A program made the translations under genes and the position numbers. A stretch of 53,391 bases of DNA from NCBI GenBank assembly GCA_947164605.1, contig CAMUXE010000016.1, positions 1 through 53,391 of the forward strand, written 5' to 3'. This document shows positions 32,020 to 42,750 of this stretch, in pieces. This DNA is from an uncultured Lachnospiraceae bacterium (GTDB lineage: Bacteria > Bacillota > Clostridia > Lachnospirales > Lachnospiraceae). The notes under the pieces are model-generated. The model made no database searches and was not told where the DNA came from. It was given only the letters and a program-made list of their open reading frames with translations. The number at the start of each line of letters is the position of its first letter. Position 1 is the first letter of the stretch.

Positions 32020-34278
32020 ATGTCAGGCACAGATGAAGAAGAGTACTTGAATGAATTACTAGATTCTATCGGTGTCGAGGTCAAGAATCCAAAAACTAGA
32101 CCTAAGAAGACTCCGGACGAGATTGCAAAAGAAAAAAAAGAGAGAGAACGCTTGGAACTCAGCCGTAAGATTAAGGCTATGGAAGACGATGATTCAGATG
32201 ATGTCATCGTCAATTTTGTTGAGCCTATGGATGATGATGACTTTAATGCTTCTTCTCGTTCGAAATCTCGTTCTGCTGCAAAAACACGTAGGAGAGAGTC
32301 TGAAGTAGAGCAGACTAAGCAAGCTGAGTCAAAGCCTGAGCTCTCAAAGGAAGAAGCAAAGATAGAGGAGCTTAAGGTTCAAGAAGACAGTCAGCCATAT
32401 GAGGAAGATGAGGCTGAGTCAAAGGCAGAAGCTGATGTTGAACTTAAGGCAGAACCAGAGCTTAAGGCTAAGCCAGAAGCTGGACTTAGTCTTGATGCTT
32501 TTGATCCTGATTTTGATGAGCCAAATCTTACCAAAGAGGAAGAGGAAAGACTTTCCAATATGAATTTGGATGGTCTGCTTGAGGAAGTTGCTAATTCGAG
32601 TCAGGATTTATTCTCAGATGAGGATAAGGAACTGCTTGGGGATGAGATAGAAAAAAAGCAGGAGCCGGATTCAGGTAAGGACTCTGATCAGAGCAGAGCT
32701 GACAATGAAAACAAAAAGAATGCTAATTCAGATGGAGCTAGAGAGGTGGTCGCTGATAAGTCTGATAATTCTGACAAGTCTGATAAGGCTGATGACAAGG
32801 GCTTAGACAAAGCCGCTGATAAGAGCACAGATCAGATTAATGATGTGGAAAGCATAGAGTCCCTCTTTCCTGCTGGACAGGCTTCAGATAATAGCAGTAA
32901 ATCAGAAAGCAAAGACGAGAATGTTGAGGCTAAGAATTCTCAGGACAAATCTTCATTGATAGCAGATTTGAAGGCTGATATTGTTGCTGATTCGGAGGCT
33001 GATGGCTTGGAGGATCAAGACTTGAAGCCTGTAAAAGATGAAGCTGCAGCAGACAAGGCTGAAAAGGCGGATGATGATTTAGAGGGTGCCGAGAGTTTAG
33101 GCTCAGATGAAGGATTGGACGCGGCGTCTAAAACTAAGAAGGAAAAGAAGCTTGATGACAAGGAACTTGCTGATAGCAAGCAGGAATTAAAGAAAATTGG
33201 CAAGAAGAAGAAAAAGGGACTTTTTTCTGTCCTTAAAAATATCTTCTTTGAAGATTTGGAAGGGGACATGCTCGAGGAGGTGGACTCTGACAGTCTTGGA
33301 AAGACACTTGGCGAATTGAGCGAAGGGGCCCTGGATGAGGAGTCTGGAGCCAAGAAAAAGAAGAAAAAGTCAAAAGCTGATAAGCAGGGAGAGGAGAAGG
33401 ATCATGGCTTGGAGGATGATGCCAAGGAAAAGCCTCTTGATGAGAATGAGCAGCTTCTTGAGGAGATGTACGGTGACAAGGATGAACCTGATGGCCTGGA
33501 TGCAGCTCCTAAGAAGGGTCTTATAGCTAAGATTAAGTACAGACTTGCTCAGATTAAGGCTAAAAATGCCAAAGAGGAAGCCTTGGAAGAGGAAGCTGAG
33601 AAGGCTGATGACGAAGAGAATGAGATAAAGAAGAAAGAAAAGAAGGAAGCTAAGGCTAAAAAGAAAGAGGAGGCCAAGGCGAAGAAGGCGGAGAAGCCTA
33701 AGAAAGAAAAGAAACAAAAGCCTAAGAAGGAGAAAAAGGTTAAGGTTAAGCCAGAGCCAAAGCCGGGTGATATCTTAAAAATCAAGCCTGTTTCCATGAT
33801 TAAGTTCTTTGTATTCTTGGGAAGCCTGATAGCACTTTTTGTGTTCGGAAATAAGGCTTTACACTATACAGCATCGTCTTCACAGGCTTCATTCTATTAT
33901 CAGAACGGCCAGTATGCAAAGGCTTATCATGAATTGAGTGGAACAAAGCTTTCAAAGAATGAGCAAGAGTTGTATACTAAAATACGTCTTATCATGTATG
34001 TGCAGCAACATTATGATTCCTACGAGACCTACAAAGAGATAGGGATGAAAACAGAGGCCTTGAATGAGCTTATTTTAGGCCTTGAACAGTATGATGCATA
34101 TATTGAAAATGGCAGACAGAATTCTGTAGGACAGCAGATGGACGAGGCTAGAAATAAGATCTTAGAAGAATTGAACAATTCTTATAGCTTGAGCGAAACT
34201 CAGGCAAAAGCACTTATTGAGCGAAAAGATCAGGATTTTGTAGCATATTACAGGAAGATAGAGGATATTTCAAAATGA
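32020..34278 (+). CDS. Large charged single-pass membrane protein of unknown function
   Basis: The 752-residue protein has no recognised enzyme domain. Residues 1-590 are highly charged and of low complexity. They are first rich in Glu, Asp, Ala and Lys (with repeated D-K-S-D and A-E-K type steps), then alternate K-K-K-K blocks with acidic blocks. One hydrophobic helix (about 593-613, starting MIKFFVFLGSL) is followed by a C-terminal domain of about 140 residues with helical, TPR-like pairs (A-S-F-Y-Y-Q-N-G-Q-Y-A-K-A-Y-H-E-L). It is probably anchored with the long disordered part in the cytoplasm. GAGG lies ahead of the ATG at 32020. Its stop codon overlaps the hisH start (ATGA), so the two are translationally coupled. 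Confidence 0.75.
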   Translation: MSGTDEEEYLNELLDSIGVEVKNPKTRPKKTPDEIAKEKKERERLELSRKIKAMEDDDSDDVIVNFVEPMDDDDFNASSRSKSRSAAKTRRRESEVEQTKQAESKPELSKEEAKIEELKVQEDSQPYEEDEAESKAEADVELKAEPELKAKPEAGLSLDAFDPDFDEPNLTKEEEERLSNMNLDGLLEEVANSSQDLFSDEDKELLGDEIEKKQEPDSGKDSDQSRADNENKKNANSDGAREVVADKSDNSDKSDKADDKGLDKAADKSTDQINDVESIESLFPAGQASDNSSKSESKDENVEAKNSQDKSSLIADLKADIVADSEADGLEDQDLKPVKDEAAADKAEKADDDLEGAESLGSDEGLDAASKTKKEKKLDDKELADSKQELKKIGKKKKKGLFSVLKNIFFEDLEGDMLEEVDSDSLGKTLGELSEGALDEESGAKKKKKKSKADKQGEEKDHGLEDDAKEKPLDENEQLLEEMYGDKDEPDGLDAAPKKGLIAKIKYRLAQIKAKNAKEEALEEEAEKADDEENEIKKKEKKEAKAKKKEEAKAKKAEKPKKEKKQKPKKEKKVKVKPEPKPGDILKIKPVSMIKFFVFLGSLIALFVFGNKALHYTASSSQASFYYQNGQYAKAYHELSGTKLSKNEQELYTKIRLIMYVQQHYDSYETYKEIGMKTEALNELILGLEQYDAYIENGRQNSVGQQMDEARNKILEELNNSYSLSETQAKALIERKDQDFVAYYRKIEDISK

Positions 34279-34886
34279 TAGCAATTATCGATTATGATGC
34301 AGGTAATTTAATGAGCGTGCTCAAAGCACTTGAATATTTAGGTCAGGATGCAATTGTAGCTAGAGACAGAGAGACAATTATGCGTGCAGATAAGGTTATA
34401 TTACCTGGCGTAGGCTCTTTTGGAGATGCTAAGAGAAATCTTGATAACTTTGGTCTCACTCAGGTTGTCAAGGACTATGCAGCCAGTGGAAAGCCATTTC
34501 TTGGAATTTGCCTTGGCATGCAGATGCTTTTTGAAGACAGCGAGGAAACCCCAGGAGTTGAGGGACTTTCACTTCTTAAGGGACATATACTTAAAATACC
34601 TAAAAAAGATGATTTAAAGATTCCTCACATGGGCTGGAATTCAATTGATATTAAAGAAGGGGCCAGACTTTTTGAAGGCCTTGACAATAATCCTTTCGTT
34701 TATTTTGTTCACTCATATTATCTTAAGGCTGAGAATGAGGCTGATGTAGCTGCTTCATGTCAATACTCAACTCATATTCATGCTTCAGTTGAGAAGGGCA
34801 ATATTTTTGGTTGCCAGTTCCATCCTGAAAAGAGCAGCGAAGTGGGCTTGAAGATACTTTCAAATTTTGCAAAGATTGAGATGTAA
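34275..34886 (+). CDS. hisH: Imidazole glycerol phosphate synthase, glutaminase subunit
   Basis: The 203-residue class I amidotransferase releases ammonia from glutamine for the HisF partner in histidine synthesis. The opening I-A-I-I-D-Y-D-A-G-N-L, the nucleophile loop G-I-C-L-G-M-Q-M-L-F-E and the Q-F-H-P-E-K-S His/Glu pair complete the active site. The start overlaps the stop of the preceding large gene by 4 bases, and hisF follows after 16 bases. The rest of the histidine pathway is not in the window. Confidence 0.97.
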   Translation: MIAIIDYDAGNLMSVLKALEYLGQDAIVARDRETIMRADKVILPGVGSFGDAKRNLDNFGLTQVVKDYAASGKPFLGICLGMQMLFEDSEETPGVEGLSLLKGHILKIPKKDDLKIPHMGWNSIDIKEGARLFEGLDNNPFVYFVHSYYLKAENEADVAASCQYSTHIHASVEKGNIFGCQFHPEKSSEVGLKILSNFAKIEM

Positions 34887-34902
34887 GTAAAGAGAGGAAA
34901 TT

Positions 34903-35661
34903 ATGCTAACAAAAAGAATTATTCCATGTCTTGATTGTAAGAATGGAAGAGTCGTAAAGGGTACTAATTTTGTAGATTTAAGAGATGCAGGCAATCCAGT
35001 TGAGGTTGCCGCTATGTATGATAAATCTGGAGCTGATGAACTGGTCTTTCTTGACATCACAGCATCCAGCGATGGAAGAAATACTACTGTAGACCTTGTC
35101 AGAAGTGTGGCAGAGAAGGTATTTATACCATTCACAGTTGGTGGTGGAATTAGGAGTGTGGATGATTTTAAGCTGCTCTTGAGAGAGGGAGCTGATAAAA
35201 TAAGCGTCAATTCAGCTGCTATCATGAATCCTGAACTTATAAGTCAGGCGGCTGATAAGTTTGGCAGTCAGTGTGTAGTTCTTGCTATAGATGCCAAAAG
35301 ACAGGAAGATGGTCATTGGAGCATATATAAGAATGGTGGCCGTGTTGACATGCATATGGATGCCGTCGAATGGGCCATGAAGGCTGAAAAGCTTGGCGCA
35401 GGTGAAATACTTCTAACAAGTATGGACTGCGATGGAACCAAGGCTGGATATGATATAGAGCTTACAAGAACAATCGCAGAATCTGTCTCAATACCTGTAA
35501 TTGCTTCTGGTGGAGCGGGAAATATGGAACACTTTAAGGATGCTCTCCTTGACGGTAAGGCAGATGCTGCACTTGCAGCTTCGCTTTTCCACTATAAGGA
35601 ACTTGAAATTTTGGATTTGAAAAAATATCTTGCAGCTGAGGGAGTAGCAGTCAGACTCTAA
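34903..35661 (+). CDS. hisF: Imidazole glycerol phosphate synthase, cyclase subunit
   Basis: The 252-residue beta-alpha barrel uses ammonia from HisH to form imidazole glycerol phosphate and [22 protein letters not shown] at the start includes the catalytic Asp. The phosphate-binding turns V-G-G-G-I-R-S and A-S-G-G-A-G and the catalytic Asp in [11 protein letters not shown] are present. AGAGAGGAAA precedes the ATG. Length matches the family. Confidence 0.97.
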   Translation: MLTKRIIPCLDCKNGRVVKGTNFVDLRDAGNPVEVAAMYDKSGADELVFLDITASSDGRNTTVDLVRSVAEKVFIPFTVGGGIRSVDDFKLLLREGADKISVNSAAIMNPELISQAADKFGSQCVVLAIDAKRQEDGHWSIYKNGGRVDMHMDAVEWAMKAEKLGAGEILLTSMDCDGTKAGYDIELTRTIAESVSIPVIASGGAGNMEHFKDALLDGKADAALAASLFHYKELEILDLKKYLAAEGVAVRL

Positions 35662-35734
35662 GCTGGAATTTTCCTGAATTTGGACTTGAAATAAAGTGCA
35701 AATCACAGGAAAAGAGCATGTGAAAGGATAGGTT

Positions 35735-36412
35735 ATGAGTGCCATTGACAATGATTGGCTCGATGCTATAGGCGATGAGTTCAATAAGCCATATTACCGT
35801 GATTTATATAATTTTGTAAAAGATGAGTATAAGAGCACCTTGGTATATCCCAAGGCTGACGATATCTTCAACGCTTTCCACTATACTCCTCTCTCAAAGG
35901 TAAAGGTTTTGATTTTGGGACAGGACCCTTATATTAACGAGAATCAGGCACATGGGCTGAGTTTTTCGGTTCCGCCGACTCAGAGGCAGATTCCACCTTC
36001 ACTCTTAAACATCTATAAGGAACTGAATTCTGACCTGGGTCTATATATACCAAATAACGGTTACCTGAAAAAGTGGGCAGACCAGGGAGTTTTGCTCTTG
36101 AACACAGTATTGACCGTGAGGGCTCACAAAGCGGCTTCACATAAGGGCAAGGGATGGGAAGAGTTTACAGACGCCTGTATACGTGCGGTAAATGCTTTGG
36201 ACAGCCCTGTTGTCTTTATGTTATGGGGAAGTCCTGCCAGAGCAAAGGCTAAGATGATTGACAGAAGCAAGCATTTAGTCATAGAGGCTCCGCATCCTAG
36301 TCCTTTGTCAGCATATAGAGGTTTTTTTGGATGTAAGCACTTCAGCCAGTGCAACGAATTTCTTCTTGCCCATGGCAAGGAGCCTATTGATTGGCAGATT
36401 GAAAATATATAA
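35735..36412 (+). CDS. ung: Uracil-DNA glycosylase with altered GQDPYH motif
   Basis: The 225-residue family 1 enzyme removes uracil from DNA. The water-activating motif reads G-Q63-D64-P65-Y66-I67, so the nearly invariant His after Tyr66 is Ile, while the catalytic Asp64 and Tyr66 are kept. The downstream Q-A-H-G-L-S-F-S-V, the L-L-N-T-V-L-T-V-R segment and the leucine-loop motif A-P-H-P-S-P-L-S-A-Y-R-G-F-F-G-C are normal. AAAGGATAGG lies ahead of the ATG. It may share the hisHF transcript, 73 bases downstream of hisF. Confidence 0.93.
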   Translation: MSAIDNDWLDAIGDEFNKPYYRDLYNFVKDEYKSTLVYPKADDIFNAFHYTPLSKVKVLILGQDPYINENQAHGLSFSVPPTQRQIPPSLLNIYKELNSDLGLYIPNNGYLKKWADQGVLLLNTVLTVRAHKAASHKGKGWEEFTDACIRAVNALDSPVVFMLWGSPARAKAKMIDRSKHLVIEAPHPSPLSAYRGFFGCKHFSQCNEFLLAHGKEPIDWQIENI

Positions 36413-36528
36413 TAATTTGATATTTGTTTATTTAGAAAAAAATAAAAAGATATATTTATTCTAGTATGGATTATTCTAAAATAATTTGGTAAAATAGCTA
36501 AGTTGTTTGAAAAAATAATTCGAATAAC

Positions 36529-36638
36529 TGATTTCACCTTATTTAATTAAATGAAATCATAAATTACTTGTTTTTTAGGGACGGTTATAGCGCTAACAGT
36601 CCTTTATTGTTGTTTGTGCGCTAAAGAATGGGGTATAC
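36529..36638 (+). promoter_or_regulatory. Structured leader of the DUF1846 gene
   Basis: Two hairpins precede the gene. TGATTTCA/TGAAATCA (36529-36559) is followed by a T run. A second hairpin pairs AGGGAC-g-GTTA with TAAC-a-GTCCTT (36577-36604). The six-base loop of the second, TAGCGC (36588-36593), is complementary to GCGCTA at 36618-36623, just ahead of the GGGG ribosome site. This would allow a pseudoknot that touches translation initiation. It is seen in the sequence; function is inference. Confidence 0.45.
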
Positions 36639-38123
36639 ATGAGTAAGATTGGTTTTGACAATGACAAGTACCTTGATATGCAGTCAAAGCATATTATGGA
36701 GAGAATCAATGAATTTGGCGGAAAGCTTTATTTGGAGTTTGGCGGTAAGCTTTTTGATGATTATCACGCTTCAAGAGTTCTTCCAGGATTCAAGCCTGAT
36801 TCAAAGATCAGAATGCTTAAACAGCTTAAGGATAAGACTGAAATTGTAATTGCAATCAAAGCTGGAGATATTGAGAGAAATAAGGTTAGAGGTGATATCG
36901 GTATCACTTACGATATGGATGTTTTGAGACTTATTGATGCCTTCACTAACAATGGTCTCTATGTGGGTTCTGTAGTACTCACTCAGTTTGCTGAGCAGCC
37001 TGCTGCTATTGCTTATGAGAAGAAGCTTCAGGCTTTGGGCTTGAAGACATATAGACTCTATAGAATGCAGGGCTATCCATCAAATATACCTATGATTATC
37101 AGCGAGGAAGGCTTCGGTAAGAACGATTACATAGAGACAACTCGTCCGCTTGTAGTTGTGACAGCTCCAGGACCTGGCTCAGGTAAGATGGTTACATGCC
37201 TTTCACAGCTCTATCATGAGCAGAAGCACGGCGTCAAGGCTGGCTATGCTAAGTTTGAGACATTCCCAATTTGGAATATTCCACTCAATCACCCAGTAAA
37301 CCTTGCTTACGAGGCGGCTACAGCAGATCTTAATGATGTCAACATGATTGATCCATTCCACCTTGAGGCTTATGGAAAGACAGTTGTAAACTATAATAGA
37401 GACGTAGAGGTATTCCCAGTACTCAAGTCAATCTTTGAGAAGATTTGGGGCAAATGTCCATACCAGTCACCAACTGATATGGGTGTAAATATGGCAGGAT
37501 ACTGTATCTGCGATGATGAAGTTGCAAAACAGGCAGCATCTCAGGAGATAATCCGTCGTTACTATGAGGCAAAATGCGCTAGAAGAAAGGGAGAAGGTAC
37601 TGATTCTGCAGTTGAGAAAATTGAGCTCCTTATGGAGAAGGCTTCTATCTCAGTTTCAGATCGTCCTGTTGTGGCAGCGGCAAATATTAGATCAGAAGAG
37701 ACAGGCAATCCAGCAACAGCAATGGAAATGCCAGATGGAACAGTTATTACAGGTAAGACATCTACCTTACTTGGCTCTTCATCAGCTTTGATTTTAAATA
37801 CTCTCAAGTATTTTGCTCAGATTGATGACTCTGTAAAGCTTATCTCACCTGAAGTAATTGAGCCAATTATGGAGCTTAAGGTTAAGTATCTTGGCAATCA
37901 CAATCCACTTCTTCATATCGATGAGATACTTATAGCTCTCTCGATTGAGGCACTCAACAATGAGGCGGCTAAAAAGGCTTATGAGCAGCTTCCAAAGCTC
38001 GCTGGTCTTGATATGCACAGCTCAGTTATTTTGTCTCAGACAGACGTTGGTGTTTTAAAGAAGCTTGGAATTCACCTTACTTGTGAAGCTAAGTACCAGG
38101 GAAAGAAACTTTATCACAACTAA
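36639..38123 (+). CDS. DUF1846 family protein
   Basis: The 494-residue cytoplasmic protein matches the DUF1846 family, which is widespread in Firmicutes and has no established function. Visible features are the start K-I-G-F-D-N-D-K-Y and the segment R-P-L-V-V-V-T-A-P-G-P-G-S-G-K-M near residue 180. The latter looks like a nucleotide-binding P-loop. A long conserved centre includes N-I-P-L-N-H-P-V-N-L-A-Y-E-A-A-T-A-D and D-M-G-V-N-M-A-G-Y. Length is typical. The ribosome site (GGGG) is weak and lies next to a structured leader. A strong terminator follows. Confidence 0.85.
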   Translation: MSKIGFDNDKYLDMQSKHIMERINEFGGKLYLEFGGKLFDDYHASRVLPGFKPDSKIRMLKQLKDKTEIVIAIKAGDIERNKVRGDIGITYDMDVLRLIDAFTNNGLYVGSVVLTQFAEQPAAIAYEKKLQALGLKTYRLYRMQGYPSNIPMIISEEGFGKNDYIETTRPLVVVTAPGPGSGKMVTCLSQLYHEQKHGVKAGYAKFETFPIWNIPLNHPVNLAYEAATADLNDVNMIDPFHLEAYGKTVVNYNRDVEVFPVLKSIFEKIWGKCPYQSPTDMGVNMAGYCICDDEVAKQAASQEIIRRYYEAKCARRKGEGTDSAVEKIELLMEKASISVSDRPVVAAANIRSEETGNPATAMEMPDGTVITGKTSTLLGSSSALILNTLKYFAQIDDSVKLISPEVIEPIMELKVKYLGNHNPLLHIDEILIALSIEALNNEAAKKAYEQLPKLAGLDMHSSVILSQTDVGVLKKLGIHLTCEAKYQGKKLYHN

Positions 38124-38148
38124 ATACAATATGAATTGATATGAAAAT

Positions 38149-38193
38149 AGCTGCCATGCCTGAATAAGGCTATGGCAGCTTTTTTTTTTTTTT
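38149..38193 (+). terminator. Terminator of the DUF1846 gene
   Basis: AGCTGCCAT (38149-38157) pairs with ATGGCAGCT (38172-38180), followed by about 14 T. Confidence 0.9.
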
Positions 38194-38195
38194 GT

Positions 38196-38256
38196 AAAAA
38201 AAACCGGTCTGAAGACTAGGGCATAGCTTGCTTTAGTCTTTTAGACCGGTATTTTT
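38196..38256 (-). terminator. Terminator of the activase-family gene
   Basis: ACCGGTCT (38203-38210) pairs with AGACCGGT (38243-38250), with further GACTA/TAGTC-type pairing inside. Read on the minus strand it ends in a run of T. It lies just beyond the stop codon at 38267. Confidence 0.8.
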
Positions 38257-38266
38257 ATGTCTTTAA

Positions 38267-41200
38267 TTAGCTGTTAACAGAGTTTCCAATGTTTTTGTTG
38301 GCTGTTGAGAGCATGAGCTTGATACGATTGAGCTGGTTAACTTCGGAAGCACCAGGATCGTAGTCAACTGCAATAATATTTGCCTCAGGGTGGGCCTGTC
38401 TGATGCCCTTGATTACGCCCTTACCAACGATGTGGTTAGGCAAGCAGGCAAATGGCTGACAACATACAATATTGTTGGCACCCTCGTCGATAAGATCAAG
38501 CATTTCACCTGTGAGAAGCCATCCCTCACCAGTTTGGTTGCCGAGAGATACGATCTTTTCAGCTTTTTTAGCAGTCTCAGAGATTGTTGTAGGTCTGATA
38601 AAGTGCTTACTTGCCTCAAGAGCTTCGTTCCCGGCTTTTCTAAAGTGCTCAAGATACTTGATTATAGAGTTTGCCACAAAGGCACTCTTCTTTGAAGCTC
38701 CAAGGTAATCACGCTTGAAGTTTGTGTTCTGAGCACAGTAGAGAAGAAAGCCCATAAGATCAGGCACAACAGCCTCGGCACCCTCTTTTTCAAGAAGGTC
38801 TACAAGATAGTTGTTAGCTGCAGGGAGGTATTTAACAAGGATTTCTCCTACGATACCAACCTTAGGCTTCTTGATATCGAGAACTTCAATTTTGTCGAAG
38901 TCCTGAACGAGCTCGCGACAGTTCTTTTTGAAGTCTTTCATATATACGCTCTTGGCTGTGAGCTGCTCTATAAGCTTATTCTTCCATTCTTCATGGAGTT
39001 TCTCAGTTTCTCCGGCATTCTTTTCATATGGTCTTGTGTGATATACCACATTCATGAATAAGTCGCCGTATTCTACAGCCATCATGGCTTTTTTGAGCAT
39101 TGTGAGGTTGTACTTAAATCCTGAGTTAGTCTCAAGGCCCTGGGCGCTGATAGAGATTACTGGTATATAACCGTAGCCTGCCTTTGTCAGGGCTCTTCTT
39201 ATGAAACCGATATAGTTTGAAGCACGACATCCGCCACCAGTCTGAGATATAAGAAGGGCAGTCTTGTGAAGGTCGTACTTACCAGAGTTGATTGCGTCCA
39301 TAAACTGACCAACTACCATCAATGATGGATAGCAGGCATCGTTGTTAACATATTTGAGTCCCATGTCGACAGCGGCTTTGTTGTCATTGTCGAGAACTTC
39401 GATATTGTAACCGCAAGAACTGAGAGCTGGTCCTAATAAATCAAAGTGGATAGGTGACATCTGAGGGCAGAGGATAGTATATTCCTTGCGCATTTCAGGT
39501 GTGAATTCGACTCTCTTAAAGTCAGAGCCCTCTATCTTTCTTTCATAGTGTTTCAACTCACGCACCTTGAGGGCAGCGATAAGTGAACGGACACGAATTC
39601 TAGCAGCTCCGAGGTTGTTAACCTCATCAATCTTCAATACAGTATAAATCTTACTAGCATTTGCCAAGATGTCGTTTACAGCGTCAGTTGTGACAGCATC
39701 AAGACCACAGCCAAATGAGTTGAGCTGGATGAGGTCAAGGTTGTCCTGGGTGCGAACGAAGCTTGCTGCAGCATAAAGTCTTGAGTGGTACATCCACTGA
39801 TCCATGACGATCATTGGTCTGTCTACATTTCCTAAGTGAGATACAGAGTCTTCTGTGAGGACTGCAATATCATAGGAATTGATGAGCTCAGGTATACCGT
39901 GGTTGATTTCTGGATCAACATGGTAAGGTCGGCCTGCAAGGACGATTCCGCGCTTGCCTGTCTTTTTGAGTTCCTCAATTACTTCCTCACCCTTTTTGCG
40001 GACATCAATTCTAGACTGCATTAGCTCTTCCCAAGCGGCCTTGGCTGCTTCCTTGACTTCCTTGGCAGGAATATCAGAAAACTCTTCTACAAGTCTCTTA
40101 GATAGCTTTTCTTCACTCTCAAAAGTGAGGAATGGATCCTTGAAGTCTATATTTTCAGTCTTTATGTCTTCAACATTGTTTCTGATATTCTCAGCGTATG
40201 ATGTGACGATAGGGCAGTTATAGTGGTTGTTAGTTCCCTCAATTTCCTTGTGCTCGTATGGAATACAAGGATAGAAGATGAACTTAATGCCATTCTTTAT
40301 GAGCCATGTAATGTGACCGTGAGCTAATTTAGCTGGATAGCATTCTGACTCTGATGGAATGGACTCGATTCCCAACTCATAAATCTTTCTAGATGAAGTT
40401 GGCGAGAGAACAACTCTGTAGCCTAATTTTGTAAAGAAGGTATACCAGTATGGATAGTTCTCGTACATATTGAGAACTCTAGGGATACCGACAATACCAC
40501 GGCTAGCCTCTTCCTCCTCGAGCGGTTCGTAGTCGAAGAGACGGTGATACTTGTAATCAAAGAGGTTAGGAAGCTTGTTGGCATTCTTAACCTTACCAAG
40601 ACCACGCTCACAACGGTTACCAGTTATAAACTTTCTGCCGCCAGAGAAGTGGTTAACTGTGAGATGACAAGAGTTTGTACAACCGTGACAACGAGCCATA
40701 GTTGTTGAGTACTCTAAGTTACGAATCTCATCAATTGGAAGCATACTTGTCTCAGACTTGCCGTCATAACGCTCACGAGCGATGAGGGCAGCACCGAAAG
40801 CACCCATGATTCCTGCAATATCAGGTCTTACAACATCAACATTTGTGATTTTCTCAAAGCTTCTAAGAACAGCGTCATTGTAGAAGGTACCACCCTGGGC
40901 AACGATGTGCTTTCCGAGGTCAGCAGCATCAGATACCTTGATAACCTTATAAAGTGCATTCTTGATGACAGAATAAGCAAGGCCGGCAGATATATCAGCA
41001 ACTGCAGCGCCTTCCTTTTGAGCCTGCTTTACTTTTGAATTCATAAATACAGTACAACGAGTACCGAGGTCTATAGGATGGCTTGCAAATAAGGCCTCCT
41101 TAGCGAAGTCCTGAACAGAGTAGTTGAGGGACTTGGCAAATGTTTCTATAAAGGAACCACATCCTGATGAGCAGGCCTCGTTGAGCTGAACAGAATCAAC

Positions 41201-42499
41201 AGTGTTGTTCTTGATCTTTATGCATTTCATATCCTGTCCACCGATATCGATGATACAGTCTACTTCAGGCTCAAAGAAGGATGCAGCATAGTAGTGAGAT
41301 ACTGTCTCAACTTCACCTTCATCAAGCATAAGAGCTGATTTGATAAGAGCTTCTCCATATCCAGTTGAACAAGACTTAACAATTTTGGCATCTGATGGAA
41401 GGAGGCTATAAATCTCTGTTATAGACTTGATTGTAGTGGCAAGTGGAGAGCCGTTATTGCTGCTGTAGAAAGAGTAGAGGAGTTTACCATCATCTCCAAC
41501 CAAGGCAACCTTAGTTGTTGTGGAACCTGCATCAATACCTAAATAGCAGTTTCCGTGATAGTTAGATAAATCACCTTTTTCAACCTTAGCCTTAGCGTGT
41601 CTGGCATTGAATTTGTCATAATCGCGCTGATCCTTGAATAGAGGATCCATTCTGGCAACCTCAAACTCGAGTTTAACCTTGCCCTTTAACTTATCTATGA
41701 TATCAGAAACAGGGTAACATACATCTTCTTTACAGGTCATGGCAGAACCTATAGCTGCAAAGAGATGAGAGTTGTCTGGTGCTATTATAGCGTCAGGACC
41801 AAGGCCTAAAGTACGGATAAAGGCCTCTCTGAGTTCTGAGAGGAAGTGGAGAGGGCCGCCGAGGAAGGCAACATTACCCCTGATTGGCTTTCCACATGCA
41901 AGACCTGAAATAGTCTGGTTTACTACAGCTTGGAAAATTGAAGCTGAGAGGTCTTCCTTAGTTGCACCATCGTTGATAAGTGGCTGAATATCAGTCTTGG
42001 CAAATACGCCACAACGAGCAGCTATAGGATAGATTGACTTGTAGTTCTTAGCGTATTCATTTAAGCCTGGAGCATCTGTCTGTAATAAAGATGCCATCTG
42101 ATCGATGAATGATCCAGTACCACCGGCACATATACCATTCATACGCTGATCAATACCATTGGTGAAATATATGATTTTAGCATCTTCGCCACCAAGTTCG
42201 ATAGCAACGTCGCACTGAGGTGCATAATCCTGTAATGCTGTAGATACGGCTATAACTTCCTGTGTAAAAGGTACCAAAAGATGCTTGGCAAGTGTGAGTC
42301 CACCTGAACCTGTGATGACAGGACGACAATTAAATAAGCCAAGACTCTGTGTGGCTTTCTCTAAGAGATCCTGTAAAGTTTCCTGAATATTAGCAAAATG
42401 TCTTTCATAATCAGAGAACACGATCGTATCAGCATCGTCTAAAAGGGCGATTTTTACTGTTGTTGAGCCGATATCGATTCCTAATTTATATGTGTTCAT
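38267..42499 (-). CDS. Acyl-CoA dehydratase activase-related ATPase (BcrAD/BadFG + DUF2229)
   Basis: The 1410-residue protein is the long form of the 2-hydroxyglutaryl-CoA dehydratase activator family. Two ASKHA ATPase domains stand in tandem, each starting with G-I-D-I/A-G-S-T-T-x-K (near residues 6 and 325). The second has the cluster cysteine region [12 protein letters not shown], whereas the first reads C-A-G-G-T-G-S-F-I. About 750 residues of DUF2229/COG3580-type sequence follow, with many conserved Cys ([13 protein letters not shown]). Short relatives use ATP to inject an electron into a dehydratase, but the substrate of the long form is not established. I chose the ATG at 42499, which has AAGGAG ahead. 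It is monocistronic. Confidence 0.88.
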   Translation of the reverse strand: MNTYKLGIDIGSTTVKIALLDDADTIVFSDYERHFANIQETLQDLLEKATQSLGLFNCRPVITGSGGLTLAKHLLVPFTQEVIAVSTALQDYAPQCDVAIELGGEDAKIIYFTNGIDQRMNGICAGGTGSFIDQMASLLQTDAPGLNEYAKNYKSIYPIAARCGVFAKTDIQPLINDGATKEDLSASIFQAVVNQTISGLACGKPIRGNVAFLGGPLHFLSELREAFIRTLGLGPDAIIAPDNSHLFAAIGSAMTCKEDVCYPVSDIIDKLKGKVKLEFEVARMDPLFKDQRDYDKFNARHAKAKVEKGDLSNYHGNCYLGIDAGSTTTKVALVGDDGKLLYSFYSSNNGSPLATTIKSITEIYSLLPSDAKIVKSCSTGYGEALIKSALMLDEGEVETVSHYYAASFFEPEVDCIIDIGGQDMKCIKIKNNTVDSVQLNEACSSGCGSFIETFAKSLNYSVQDFAKEALFASHPIDLGTRCTVFMNSKVKQAQKEGAAVADISAGLAYSVIKNALYKVIKVSDAADLGKHIVAQGGTFYNDAVLRSFEKITNVDVVRPDIAGIMGAFGAALIARERYDGKSETSMLPIDEIRNLEYSTTMARCHGCTNSCHLTVNHFSGGRKFITGNRCERGLGKVKNANKLPNLFDYKYHRLFDYEPLEEEEASRGIVGIPRVLNMYENYPYWYTFFTKLGYRVVLSPTSSRKIYELGIESIPSESECYPAKLAHGHITWLIKNGIKFIFYPCIPYEHKEIEGTNNHYNCPIVTSYAENIRNNVEDIKTENIDFKDPFLTFESEEKLSKRLVEEFSDIPAKEVKEAAKAAWEELMQSRIDVRKKGEEVIEELKKTGKRGIVLAGRPYHVDPEINHGIPELINSYDIAVLTEDSVSHLGNVDRPMIVMDQWMYHSRLYAAASFVRTQDNLDLIQLNSFGCGLDAVTTDAVNDILANASKIYTVLKIDEVNNLGAARIRVRSLIAALKVRELKHYERKIEGSDFKRVEFTPEMRKEYTILCPQMSPIHFDLLGPALSSCGYNIEVLDNDNKAAVDMGLKYVNNDACYPSLMVVGQFMDAINSGKYDLHKTALLISQTGGGCRASNYIGFIRRALTKAGYGYIPVISISAQGLETNSGFKYNLTMLKKAMMAVEYGDLFMNVVYHTRPYEKNAGETEKLHEEWKNKLIEQLTAKSVYMKDFKKNCRELVQDFDKIEVLDIKKPKVGIVGEILVKYLPAANNYLVDLLEKEGAEAVVPDLMGFLLYCAQNTNFKRDYLGASKKSAFVANSIIKYLEHFRKAGNEALEASKHFIRPTTISETAKKAEKIVSLGNQTGEGWLLTGEMLDLIDEGANNIVCCQPFACLPNHIVGKGVIKGIRQAHPEANIIAVDYDPGASEVNQLNRIKLMLSTANKNIGNSVNS

Positions 42500-42626
42500 T
42501 ATAGTTGCTACTCCTTTCTTTAAATAAAGTAACTTAACTATTATATCTTGAAAGACTGAAAGTGTCAAAAAAAAATAAATATCAAAAATTGGGCCATAAG
42601 TACTAGTTTTTGGGCCGACTTTTAGT

Positions 42627-42655
42627 TTGCAAGATAAATATTTTAATGATAAAAT
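42627..42655 (+). promoter_or_regulatory. Candidate promoter of the tandem-GH5 gene
   Basis: TTGCAA (42627-42632) is followed after 17 bp by TAAAAT (42650-42655). Upstream, TTGGGCC occurs twice within 30 bases (about 42589 and 42609), which could be activator half-sites. Confidence 0.4.
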
Positions 42656-42750
42656 TATGTAGTTATAATATACATGAAAAAATCTGTGTAATATGACAAT
42701 ATGACAAAAAATATGATCGAGAAATGCCTTAGATTATGGAGGCAAGAAAA

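Noticed and set aside
33370-33797. Long minus-strand ORFs opposite the charged membrane protein
   Set aside because: They are the Phe/Leu/Ser-rich antisense shadow of the K-K-K and E/D blocks and have no ribosome sites.
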